Shown: one piece after another, positions 17,486-24,918 of the stretch
How the letters are laid out: every line of letters starts with the position of its first letter
How positions within the stretch are numbered: position 1 is the first letter of the stretch
Assembly: GCA_029557965.1 (NCBI GenBank)
Contig: JAKQIM010000056.1
Location: forward strand, 1 to 64,000
Direction: 5' to 3'
Source: Chloroflexota bacterium
GTDB lineage: Bacteria; Chloroflexota; Anaerolineae; Anaerolineales; UBA4823
DNA: 64,000 bases
Made by a program: the position numbers and the translations under genes
Notes under the pieces: model-generated
What the model was told of the DNA's origin: nothing
The model's database searches: none
The model's input: only the letters and a program-made list of their open reading frames with translations

Positions 17486-18379
17486 CTATGGCTGAGCAAA
17501 CACCAACAGCCAACTGCCCCAATAGCGGTCCCCGCCATCCGACTCGCACTCCGCCGCCACCAGGTCGGGCACGGGTTGGCCGCCATCTGCAAGGCTAAGG
17601 GTATAAGTAATTCCGGGCGTCAACACCAGGTCTGCGTACCCCAGGCCTAGCTCGGGCTTGAGGCCTGTAAAGAAACGGTCTTCACCTGCCCCCTGCTCAC
17701 CATTCCAGGCCACGATCACCTCAACACCGGGCACAGGCTGACCGGCAGCATCGTAAGCTTCCACCTGGATCAACGGCTGGCCCAGGTTGGGGTTGCACAC
17801 CAGGGTTTGGTCTTGCAAGACAAAGGGGGCACCCGGGGTGGGGCTGGCAGTGCGGGTGGGCAAAGGGGTGTTGGTAGGCAGGGGCGTGCGCCGGGTGGGC
17901 GCAGGCGTGGCAGAGGCCACGGAGAGCGTACTGGTGGCCGTGGCCAGAGGCGCTTCAACAGATGGCGTCTCCACAGGCGTTTCGGCAGGTACATCAGTGG
18001 CAGGCAGCGGGGCCTCCGGTAAGGTGGGAATGGGTGCAGGGCCCTGGCCTAAAGCCACCGCCAACAATCCCAGGGCACGGGTCTCAGCCTCCGGACGCCC
18101 TTCTGCCAGGGCCTGCTGAGCCTGGATTGCCACCGTGCGTGCCACTTCAGGGTCATTCAATTGATCCAAACGCGCCTGGGCGCGCGGCAGATCACCGGTT
18201 GCCATGTAAGCAGCCGCCACCAAGGCCCGGTACTGGGCCTTGTAATCCTCGCGCAGCATATCTGGCACAGTATCCACGTACTTCACCGGGGCCAGCACCC
18301 AGGCATACACCAATCCAAGGGCCACACCCAAAACCAGGCCGGTTAACAAATACCAGGGACCACGCTGATCTCGATTCAT
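17486..18379 (-). CDS. Single-pass membrane protein with Pro/Thr linker and C-terminal beta-sandwich-like domain, unknown function
   Basis: A 297-residue protein of unknown function. One TM helix (about 10-30, YLLTGLVLGVALGLVYAWVLAPV) is followed by a helical region shared with the upstream neighbour (KYVDTVPDMLREDYKAQYRALVAAAYMATGDLPRAQARL), which resembles TPR-like helical pairs. Then come a long Pro/Thr/Ala-rich linker (about 115-200; PLPTNTPLPTRTASPTPG) and a C-terminal Ig/CNA-B-like beta domain (QVEAYDAAGQPVPGVEVIVAW). The bulk should be extracytoplasmic. The start at 18379 overlaps the upstream stop by 4 nt (ATGA), so the two are coupled. Confidence 0.75.
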   Translation of the reverse strand: MNRDQRGPWYLLTGLVLGVALGLVYAWVLAPVKYVDTVPDMLREDYKAQYRALVAAAYMATGDLPRAQARLDQLNDPEVARTVAIQAQQALAEGRPEAETRALGLLAVALGQGPAPIPTLPEAPLPATDVPAETPVETPSVEAPLATATSTLSVASATPAPTRRTPLPTNTPLPTRTASPTPGAPFVLQDQTLVCNPNLGQPLIQVEAYDAAGQPVPGVEVIVAWNGEQGAGEDRFFTGLKPELGLGYADLVLTPGITYTLSLADGGQPVPDLVAAECESDGGDRYWGSWLLVFAQP

Positions 18380-18732
18380 GGGATTGGGGCCTCCCAGCTC
18401 GGATTCCAACTCTGGATATCTTCAGCCAACTTCTGCATCAGCACCAGGTCGGCCGGCGAATAACCGTTCTTAAGGGCAAATGCCACAGCCTGGGCCACGA
18501 TCTGGGTAGGCTCCAGGTCGCCCAAGATGCCCAGGCGGCGCGCAGCCCATCCCAGGTCATCTTCGGCCTGGTATGCCTCGGCCACCATCAGGACAAAATC
18601 GGCCTTGTAATCCTCGCGCAGCGAATCGGGGGTAGTATCCACATATTCCACCGGACTGACCACCCAGCCATACAACATCCCGGCTGCTATTCCCAGCGCA
18701 ATTGCAATCAAGAATTTTAGCCAACGCGCCAT
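18376..18732 (-). CDS. Small single-pass membrane protein, paralogous to the next gene, unknown function
   Basis: 118 residues: a TM helix (about 5-26, LKFLIAIALGIAAGMLYGWVV) and a helical domain beginning SPVEYVDTTPDSLREDYKADFVLMVAEAYQAEDDLGWAARRL. The first 75 residues match the architecture and motif of the downstream 297-residue protein (P-V-x-Y-V-D-T-x-P-D-x-L-R-E-D-Y-K-A), so the pair arose by duplication, with the longer member gaining a linker and a beta domain. Upstream on the minus strand are TAGAAT (18762-18757) and a GGAGC ribosome binding site. I do not recognise a named family. Confidence 0.75.
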   Translation of the reverse strand: MARWLKFLIAIALGIAAGMLYGWVVSPVEYVDTTPDSLREDYKADFVLMVAEAYQAEDDLGWAARRLGILGDLEPTQIVAQAVAFALKNGYSPADLVLMQKLAEDIQSWNPSWEAPIP

Positions 18733-18771
18733 AATTGCTCCATTTCCAGGTGAAATTCTACCATTCTTCTA

Positions 18772-18800
18772 TTGCTTCTGAATCAAAAATCCTGTACAAT
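18772..18800 (+). promoter_or_regulatory. Probable promoter of spoVS
   Basis: TTGCTT (18772-18777), a 17-bp spacer and TACAAT (18795-18800), giving a leader of about 70 nt that carries AAAGGAGG before the spoVS ATG. Confidence 0.5.
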
Positions 18801-18878
18801 CTTTTTAGGAGCATAGCCATCCCTGCACGGCCGTGATCCTGGCCAGCACTATTCAACAGACCAAAGGAGGGTCGCCAC

Positions 18879-19139
18879 ATGGATATTATCAAGGTTTCAG
18901 GCACCTCTCGCACCTCCGCCGTGGCTGGCGCCATTGCCGGGGTCGTACGGGAACACAAACATGCCGAAGTGCAGGCGATTGGAGCAAGCGCCATCAACCA
19001 GGCCGTCAAAGCGCTGGCGCTTGCCAGGGGTTACCTAACGAATGATGGCATTGACATCATCTGCGCACCCGAATTTGTAGATGTGCAGATTGACGACAAA
19101 GTGCGCACTGCCATCAAATTCACCGTAGAGCCGCGTTAA
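18879..19139 (+). CDS. spoVS: Stage V sporulation protein S (SpoVS/Alba-like) homologue
   Basis: 86 residues, the usual family length, reading MDIIKVSGTSRTSAVAGAIAG at the start and ending DDKVRTAIKFTVEPR. SpoVS is a small nucleic-acid-binding Alba-like protein; in Bacillus it affects septation and spore coat assembly, but it is also widespread in non-sporulating bacteria including Thermus and Chloroflexota. AAAGGAGG lies 8 nt before the ATG. It is monocistronic with its own promoter. No other sporulation gene is in the window, so a general nucleoid or RNA-binding role is more likely here. Confidence 0.93.
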   Translation: MDIIKVSGTSRTSAVAGAIAGVVREHKHAEVQAIGASAINQAVKALALARGYLTNDGIDIICAPEFVDVQIDDKVRTAIKFTVEPR

Positions 19140-19150
19140 GCAGAGGTCTC

Positions 19151-20410
19151 TCACCGCCCACCTGTAACCACATCTTTTAACTGATCGTACGACCACATCC
19201 ACGCTAGGCGATTGATGAAACTGGCTAACGTGGGGCTTTGTGCGCGCAGCGCGCGTACTGCCGCGCTGACCGGGTCTTCACCTGCCGCGCCGCCTGGCTG
19301 ATCGGCATAGGCGCCGTGAAACGCAAAGTAAGCCTGGTTCAGCTTGCGGATTTGGTAGCCGTTCTCCCACATATAGAGACGGCGTTCTTCCATGTACGCT
19401 TCTGCTTCTTCGATCTTGCCCTCAGCCAGCATGGTCTCTACGTTCAGGCGTGTCTCATACATTGCAGCCCGAAAGCTGAAGACAGGTTTGGCTGGCTCAG
19501 GAGTCGTTTCTTGAGTGGTTTCTGAGGCTGGTTCGGCTGGGGCCGGGGCATATTCTGGGTAAAAGCGCGCCATAACTGCCTGCCCAATCTCTTTGCCGGC
19601 AATTTCGGCTGTGGTTTCATTAATAATACGCATCTCTGGATTCGCCAGATACATCATCCCAAGCGGGTGCACGGTAAGATAGTTGTGCACCCATTCGTGG
19701 GCCACCACTTCCATCAGCCAGTTAATGTCGGTTGTTTGCATCACCATCGTTGGGTAAAGCCCAATCCCCCCGATCCCCACCACCAGCGACGAAACATTCA
19801 AAGCCTCATCCACCTGCTCTTCCAAGGCCACAACCTGGTCGGTAGGCATATCGGGAGAGAGTGAAATATTATGATCTTGGCGGATGGCATCGCGCGGCGA
19901 GATGATCAAAGCATCTGGCGGAGGCGTGGTGTGATAGAGCAAAGGCGGTACGGGCTGCCCACCCAGGGTGAGATCCATATCGGCCAAAACCGCGCTAATC
20001 TGAGACTGGACGATGGCTTCAACCACCGGTTGGACAAGATTGCGGCGGGTCTTCATGAATTCCAACTGCATGCGCAACTTCCGCGTGGCACCCTCGGCAT
20101 CTGCAACGCCTGGATCTGCATACACCTCGTCGATCTTCCGTTCCGTATCCCAGATATGCCACACCAGGTACAGATAATCGATCACCTGCTCCTTGTATTC
20201 AGCAGACGGCAGGTAGCGTACAGTTCCCAGCGCGCCCTGTCCCAGTTTGACACCCAGCGCCTCCAAGGTCCAGGCCACGTAGTCAAACTCAATCGCCCGG
20301 GTGAAACGCCGTGCTTGTTCTACTTTATCTCCTGGCGGCAGTGTGCTGGCCCCCAGCACCAACACGCACACCAGACACCCGATGATCACCTGTAGTATTC
20401 GCTTAACCAT
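19151..20410 (-). CDS. Secreted or membrane-anchored HExxH protein, putative metalloprotease, unknown family
   Basis: A 419-residue protein with a hydrophobic N-terminal segment (ILQVIIGCLVCVLVLGAST) that could be a signal anchor or signal peptide. The middle contains MEVVAHEWVHNYLTVHPLG, a zincin HExxH motif, and 25-30 residues later NETTAEIAGKEIG, where a Glu could be the third zinc ligand (gluzincin pattern). The C-terminal part is helical, ending in AAVRALRAQSPTLASFINRLAWMWSYDQLKDV. I start at 20410 because an exact TTGACA-17-TATCAT promoter places the start 7 nt after the -10; ATGs at 20419 and 20446 overlap that promoter. Activity and substrate are unknown. Confidence 0.75.
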   Translation of the reverse strand: MVKRILQVIIGCLVCVLVLGASTLPPGDKVEQARRFTRAIEFDYVAWTLEALGVKLGQGALGTVRYLPSAEYKEQVIDYLYLVWHIWDTERKIDEVYADPGVADAEGATRKLRMQLEFMKTRRNLVQPVVEAIVQSQISAVLADMDLTLGGQPVPPLLYHTTPPPDALIISPRDAIRQDHNISLSPDMPTDQVVALEEQVDEALNVSSLVVGIGGIGLYPTMVMQTTDINWLMEVVAHEWVHNYLTVHPLGMMYLANPEMRIINETTAEIAGKEIGQAVMARFYPEYAPAPAEPASETTQETTPEPAKPVFSFRAAMYETRLNVETMLAEGKIEEAEAYMEERRLYMWENGYQIRKLNQAYFAFHGAYADQPGGAAGEDPVSAAVRALRAQSPTLASFINRLAWMWSYDQLKDVVTGGR

Positions 20411-20417
20411 GTGCGCC

Positions 20418-20446
20418 ATGATACTCTTAGTTGCGCAAGCTGTCAA
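20418..20446 (-). promoter_or_regulatory. Leaderless promoter of the HExxH protein gene
   Basis: On the minus strand: TTGACA (20446-20441), a 17-bp spacer, TATCAT (20423-20418), then 7 nt to the ATG at 20410. No ribosome binding site fits between, so the mRNA is predicted to start at or next to the start codon. Confidence 0.75.
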
Positions 20447-20479
20447 ATTCCAGCCACCTGCAAGGCTGCCGATACCCCA

Positions 20480-20509
20480 TTCACAAAACCCATCACTTTA
20501 CGCTATAAT
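20480..20509 (+). promoter_or_regulatory. Leaderless promoter of the epimerase gene
   Basis: TTCACA (20480-20485), an 18-bp spacer, TATAAT (20504-20509), then 6 nt to the ATG at 20516. It is divergent from the equally arranged promoter at 20418-20446. Confidence 0.7.
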
Positions 20510-20515
20510 GCCCAT

Positions 20516-21469
20516 ATGAATTTTCTCATTACCGGTGCGGCCGGCTTTTTGGGCGCAGCCCTGGCAAACCGCCTGGCCTGGGAAGGTCACCAGGTGCGCG
20601 GGTTGGACGATCTCTCCACCGGAGGCCCAAACACCCTGCACCCCGAGGTGCTCTTCACGCGTGGCGATGTCAACGACCGTCCCAAGCTGTGGACCTTGCT
20701 GCAAGAGGTGGACTGCGTTTACCACCTGGCGGCGAGGGTGCTGGTGCCCGAGTCTGTCCTTTACCCACGCGAGTACAATGCCACCAACGTGGGCGGCACA
20801 GTCAGCCTGATGGAGGCCATGCACGACGTGGGTGTGCGCCGGGTTGTGCTGATTTCCTCTGGCGCAGTCTATGGCAACCAGGATACCCAGCCCCTGCATG
20901 AGGGCCTATCTCCGAACCCACGCTCGCCTTACGCGGTCTCGAAGCTGGCGGCCGAGTATTATGTGCGCACGATCGGCGACCTGTGGGGCATTGAGACGGT
21001 CAGCCTGCGCGTTTTCAACGCCTATGGCCCCGGCCAACACCTGCCCGCATCACACCCACCCGTCATCCCAAATATGCTGCGCCAGGCAGTGCGCGGCGGG
21101 ACCCTGGTGGTAAACGGGGCGGGCCTGCAAACGCGCGACTACATCTTTGTAGATGATGTGGTGGATGCCATGGTAGCCGCATCCACTGCCCCCAACCTGG
21201 ATAACCTGGTGATCAACGTGGGCAGCGGGATCGAGACCAGTGTGCGCGACCTGGCCAACCTGGTTTTAGAGCTGACGGGCAGCAAAGCTGAGCTGATGAT
21301 CAACCCCCGCACCGACCCGGGCGTGTCGCGCATGTGCGCCGACCTGACCCTGGCGCGCGAAAAGCTCAGTTACCAGCCGCGGTATTCGCTAGCTGAGGGG
21401 CTAAAGCTCACCCTGCAGCGTGACCTACGCTTCCACCGCGAGCCGCCCACCCAACCTGTGCAAGCCTGA
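20516..21469 (+). CDS. NAD-dependent epimerase/dehydratase (extended SDR)
   Basis: A 317-residue nucleotide-sugar SDR enzyme. The Rossmann glycine motif is TGAAGFLG near the N-terminus, the catalytic triad region shows ISSGAVYG and SPYAVSKLAAEYY (YxxxK), and the substrate-binding half has RVFNAYGPGQ and TRDYIFVDDVVDAM. This fits the UDP-glucose 4-epimerase-like group, but the sugar cannot be assigned. It stands apart from the large glycan locus at 49944-64000, which has its own epimerase. The ATG at 20516 is preferred over the longer frame because of the leaderless promoter and the family start MNFLITGAAGF. Confidence 0.92.
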   Translation: MNFLITGAAGFLGAALANRLAWEGHQVRGLDDLSTGGPNTLHPEVLFTRGDVNDRPKLWTLLQEVDCVYHLAARVLVPESVLYPREYNATNVGGTVSLMEAMHDVGVRRVVLISSGAVYGNQDTQPLHEGLSPNPRSPYAVSKLAAEYYVRTIGDLWGIETVSLRVFNAYGPGQHLPASHPPVIPNMLRQAVRGGTLVVNGAGLQTRDYIFVDDVVDAMVAASTAPNLDNLVINVGSGIETSVRDLANLVLELTGSKAELMINPRTDPGVSRMCADLTLAREKLSYQPRYSLAEGLKLTLQRDLRFHREPPTQPVQA

Positions 21470-21569
21470 GGCAATACCACACCCTGCCAAGCCGGGCATC
21501 ACCTAGGTAACTACGCCAGAACACCCCCGCCATGATGCCCATACTCATAAAACCCAAGGAACACCGACC

Positions 21570-22112
21570 ATGATGCAATCCAATCCCCCCGCCCCACAAC
21601 CCGATCTGATCGTCCAGCCAGCCATCGAGAAACCCAAATCCTTCTTTGACCGCCTGCGCAGCAGTATCATTGCCCTGGAAGCCATTGAACTGCCCTTGCT
21701 CATCGCGGGGCTGTACACACCCATTGGCTTGTGGTATTCCATCGATGTGGGCTCCAAAGCCCCCAGCGTCCGTGAAGGCATGTCCACTGTGGCCGGGGCC
21801 CTGATGTTTGGCTTTGCCGCGCTGGTTGCAGGGCTGTTTTTGTGGGGCGTGTACCTGCTCTACATCCGCATTGCCCGCTGGGGCGGTGCCAACCTGGACG
21901 TTGCCATGTGGATCATCGCATCGCTGGTTACCGCCACATTTACCTTCTGGTGCTGGTCGGTGTTGGATATCAACCGCCTGATCCTCAGCAAATTGTTCTA
22001 CCGTGGTGAGGCGCCGGTCGAATTTGCATGGAGTGCGACATCCAAGCGGCGGCGCAAGGAATGGGAATCCGCCCGCAAAGACGCAGCATACCTGGCAAAC
22101 CTGCCATCCTAA
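21570..22112 (+). CDS. Hypothetical membrane protein, about three TM segments
   Basis: 180 residues with a soluble N-terminal tail (about 1-30) followed by about three hydrophobic segments (near 36-55, 72-96 and 108-130) and a basic C-terminal tail (ATSKRRRKEWESARKDAAYL). No family recognised. AGGA lies about 8 nt before the ATG at 21570. The codon pattern resembles that of the neighbours, and it reads in the same direction as the epimerase 100 nt upstream, but no functional link is evident. Confidence 0.65.
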   Translation: MMQSNPPAPQPDLIVQPAIEKPKSFFDRLRSSIIALEAIELPLLIAGLYTPIGLWYSIDVGSKAPSVREGMSTVAGALMFGFAALVAGLFLWGVYLLYIRIARWGGANLDVAMWIIASLVTATFTFWCWSVLDINRLILSKLFYRGEAPVEFAWSATSKRRRKEWESARKDAAYLANLPS

Positions 22113-22208
22113 AAATCCTCTACCCCTGAGGAGAAACACAAACCGCATACAACCACATCAGGAAGCGCTGCTTTTCCAAACCGATCCTTGTTCAGTAAGG
22201 AGGATAAA

Positions 22209-23744
22209 ATGACCATTCAGAAATATGCACGTGTCATGACTTGTTTGGTAAGCGGGGGGATACTGGTTATGGGGTTATTTCTGTTCCTGGGCACTACAGC
22301 GCAGACCGCCCGTGCAGATCCAGGAGACATGTTTGCGCGCCCGGGCGCCAGCGGCACCTGTGCTCAAAGCAGCCCTTGCAGTCTGCAAGCAGCGCTCAGC
22401 ACAGCCAACGACGGCGACGCCATCTACCTGGCAGGGGGCACCTACACCAGCAGCGGCGGGGCGGTGATGACCATCACCCACAACATCGATATCTACGGTG
22501 GTTGGAACGGATCAGCCACCGGTGTGCCCGTATTAAATCCCAATCTCTATCCATCCACCATCGATGGGCAGGGAGCGCGGCGCGGCGTATTTGTGAACAG
22601 CGGCGCTACCGTCACCTTGCAGGGGCTGATCATCACCAACGGCTGGGACGATTACCAGGGTGCAGGGGTGTATGCCCAAGATGCCAGCCTCACACTGCGC
22701 CAAACAACCGTTTACAGCAATGCCATCGATATCTATGACACCCCTGATACATACGCCTACGGCAGCGGGCTGATGTTAGACGGCGGGACCCTGGTGGTAG
22801 AAGAGTCCACTTTTCGCAGCAATAGCGCCTGGGCCAGAAAATCTTCCTACGGGGGTGGGATAGCGGCGATGGGAGCTGTTACGGTTACGGTGGTTGACAC
22901 CCTGTTCGAGGATAATGATGCCTGGCACGCCAGCGGGCTATATTTCTTGGGCGAGGCTGGCGGCACACATTGGCCTCTGACGCTGCTTAACAACAATTTT
23001 GTAAACAATGGGCTGGCAAACAGCGGCACCCGCGCCTACGGAGGTTACGCGGGGGCCATCGAAGTAAGCCGGGCAGATGCACAAATTGACGGAAACATTT
23101 TTAAGCACAACAATGCTGGCAATGACTACGGTGGGATAGCCATCTATTCTTCCAGGCTTTCGATGGATGGCAACTGGATCTTAGAGAACCAAAGCCAACG
23201 CACCGTGGGCCTTTACCTGTATGCGGTCTCTCCCTTCAACCTGACCAATAATGTCATCGCCCAGAATCAGACCTTTTGGGCCCGGCAAAATGCTGCTTTA
23301 CGAATTGGAAACAGCCAGGGATGGCTTGCCCACAATACACTTGCTCAGAACAGCAGTGTATATGGCATGCTGCTCGAAGGCAGCACGGTAGAATTGGCGA
23401 ACACCATCCTGGTCAGTCACACGGTGGGCATTTCAGTCACAGCAGGCAGCACTGCCACGCTGGAGGCCACGCTGTGGGGCAGCGGTGACTGGGCCAATGA
23501 TCTGGATTGGGGTGGAGAGGGCGTGATCGAGACCACATCCAACCTGTGGGAAGAGCCGGGCTTTGTTGATCCCGGCAGCCGCAATTACCACATCAACAGC
23601 GCCTCAAAAGCCATTGATGCCGGGGTCAATGCAGACGTGATGGTCGATATCGATGGGCAAGCGCGCCCCGCCGGCTCGGGTTATGACATTGGTGCAGACG
23701 AATTTGTCATTCAGCGTCTGTTTTTGCCGCTGGTTAGGAAATAG
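22209..23744 (+). CDS. Secreted right-handed beta-helix protein with FLPLV C-terminal tail
   Basis: 511 residues. An N-terminal signal peptide (about 1-36, hydrophobic VSGGILVMGLFLFLGTTAQTARA) is followed by a parallel beta-helix region of the polymorphic-membrane-protein / pectate-lyase-like type (SLQAALSTANDGDAIYLAGGTY, then repeats such as LQGLIITNGWDDYQGAGVY, FEDNDAWHASGLYF and LTNNVIAQNQ). The end is typical of choice-of-anchor-Q proteins: AIDAGVNADV, GYDIGADEF. The last residues, RLFLPLVRK, match a short hydrophobic-basic tail I have seen on many secreted Chloroflexota proteins. Start by AAGGAGG 6 nt before the ATG at 22209. A surface adhesin or polysaccharide-binding role is likely; enzymatic activity is not evident. 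Confidence 0.85.
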   Translation: MTIQKYARVMTCLVSGGILVMGLFLFLGTTAQTARADPGDMFARPGASGTCAQSSPCSLQAALSTANDGDAIYLAGGTYTSSGGAVMTITHNIDIYGGWNGSATGVPVLNPNLYPSTIDGQGARRGVFVNSGATVTLQGLIITNGWDDYQGAGVYAQDASLTLRQTTVYSNAIDIYDTPDTYAYGSGLMLDGGTLVVEESTFRSNSAWARKSSYGGGIAAMGAVTVTVVDTLFEDNDAWHASGLYFLGEAGGTHWPLTLLNNNFVNNGLANSGTRAYGGYAGAIEVSRADAQIDGNIFKHNNAGNDYGGIAIYSSRLSMDGNWILENQSQRTVGLYLYAVSPFNLTNNVIAQNQTFWARQNAALRIGNSQGWLAHNTLAQNSSVYGMLLEGSTVELANTILVSHTVGISVTAGSTATLEATLWGSGDWANDLDWGGEGVIETTSNLWEEPGFVDPGSRNYHINSASKAIDAGVNADVMVDIDGQARPAGSGYDIGADEFVIQRLFLPLVRK

Positions 23745-23766
23745 CGACTGCGCCTTGCAGACACGA

Positions 23767-24108
23767 TCAGGGCGGGAAGAGCACTTCGCCGGCGAGCTTC
23801 GGGAACAGGCTGATCAACTGGTAGGGCACATCCACGCAGACTGCATAGGGCGAGAGCATCAGGGATGGAAGGTAGCTGGAGATGGGCGAACACCACGCCA
23901 CCCCCACCCGCAGGTAAGGCTGGGTCGTTGCACCCACGCACACGCTACCCGAAAGACCCAGAAAGCCTCCCTGCGCGGATAAGATCACCCAAGTGCTCCC
24001 GACCGCCAGGCAGCATACCCCGGCAAATACCAGGGAAGCGGTCAGCAGCAGGTTAAGCTGCTTTTTTGACCGCGCCTGGCGAGCGGCAGAGGCGTCTAAC
24101 GGAAGCAT
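23767..24108 (-). CDS. Small hypothetical membrane protein
   Basis: 113 residues with a basic start (RQARSKKQ) and one or two hydrophobic stretches (LLLTASLVFAGVCCLAVGSTWVIL, then a weaker one), with several Cys residues. No family recognised. It begins inside the end of the upstream metalloprotease-like gene (13-nt overlap, 24096-24108), which suggests translational coupling, but there is no independent ribosome binding site. It is convergent with the beta-helix gene. It could also be a chance frame, although its length and coupling favour a real gene. Confidence 0.45.
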   Translation of the reverse strand: MLPLDASAARQARSKKQLNLLLTASLVFAGVCCLAVGSTWVILSAQGGFLGLSGSVCVGATTQPYLRVGVAWCSPISSYLPSLMLSPYAVCVDVPYQLISLFPKLAGEVLFPP

Positions 24109-24896
24109 GCCAAAACCTCTGCATGGATTTCTTGCTGAAACCGCTGCGGGCTTTTGCCAAAGGCCGCAGCAAGCGCTTCTTCAAATGCTTTTCGCCCCCG
24201 GCGCTGCGATAAGAGCGCCCGCAGCAATTCGGGCTTGCTTTCATCAATATAACGGGTGAGCCAATAACCCCAGATATATTGAAGGATCAGGTCCTGCGGC
24301 TGATCAATCCTCAACCGCCGGGCCCTGTTGAGATCAGCGGGCTGAGGCACTGCCGCCAGGCGATCCAACGTGTCTGGACGCACAATATGCCGCCCAAGGT
24401 AATGCTCCATGGCAAGGGTTGCCAGGCCCTCGTTCAACCAGGTGGGAAGCTTAAGATGCGCGGCAAAAGCATGCACCAGCTCATGGCAAGTGACTGTTTC
24501 AGTTTTTTCTTGGGCATCTCGATTGGAGAGAAAAAACTGCTGCCCCAGGCCGCGATTAGCCTTTTCGATCAGGTGCGGCGGCTTGATTCCCACCACGCAG
24601 CGGCGCCCAAAACGCAAAGCCATACCGCCGGCATGGGGCCAGATGGCACGCCCCCGCCAGGCAAGCACAGGATAGGCGACGAAAAGATAGACCTTTGATA
24701 ACCAGGGAGCTGAATGAAAGAGGAAACGCCGCCAAGAGGTGAGGACATACACGCGGCAGTCCCTGGGTGCCGGTAAGCCATAGCGCTGCTGGATCAACTG
24801 GACGCTTTTTTCACAGGCTGCACCGATCAGCCGGGCAGAGTCTTGCTCTTGAGGCTCGTAGTACAGATCCAGACCTACAATCCGCAATTGCTTCAT
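24096..24896 (-). CDS. Peptidase MA-like (gluzincin-type) putative metalloprotease
   Basis: A 266-residue protein with the zinc motif ETVTCHELVHAFAAHL followed 10-15 residues later by PTWLNEGLATLAMEHYLG, where the Glu of NEGLA is the expected third ligand. This is the classic pattern of the peptidase MA-like family. The C-terminal helical part (ILQYIWGYWLTRYI; FGKSPQRFQQEIHAEV) also fits that family. A short hydrophobic stretch near residue 75 is the only candidate membrane segment, and no signal peptide is evident. It is divergent from comEC, with start codons only 22 bp apart; its -10 TATACT lies 7 nt before the ATG. Confidence 0.8.
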   Translation of the reverse strand: MKQLRIVGLDLYYEPQEQDSARLIGAACEKSVQLIQQRYGLPAPRDCRVYVLTSWRRFLFHSAPWLSKVYLFVAYPVLAWRGRAIWPHAGGMALRFGRRCVVGIKPPHLIEKANRGLGQQFFLSNRDAQEKTETVTCHELVHAFAAHLKLPTWLNEGLATLAMEHYLGRHIVRPDTLDRLAAVPQPADLNRARRLRIDQPQDLILQYIWGYWLTRYIDESKPELLRALLSQRRGRKAFEEALAAAFGKSPQRFQQEIHAEVLACFR

Positions 24897-24903
24897 ACCC
24901 TTT

Positions 24904-24911
24904 AGTATAAT
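24904..24911. promoter_or_regulatory. Overlapping divergent -10 boxes of comEC and the peptidase gene
   Basis: On the plus strand TATAAT (24906-24911) lies 7 nt before the comEC GTG. On the minus strand TATACT (24909-24904) lies 7 nt before the peptidase ATG. The two hexamers share 4 bp, so both genes would be read as leaderless mRNAs from one site that polymerase can occupy in only one direction. The -35 boxes are poor on both sides. Confidence 0.5.
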
Positions 24912-24918
24912 AGAAGCT

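Noticed and set aside
23767-24108. Whether the 113-residue frame is a toxin or antitoxin
   Set aside because: No motif or partner gene of such systems is present; left as a small hypothetical membrane protein.
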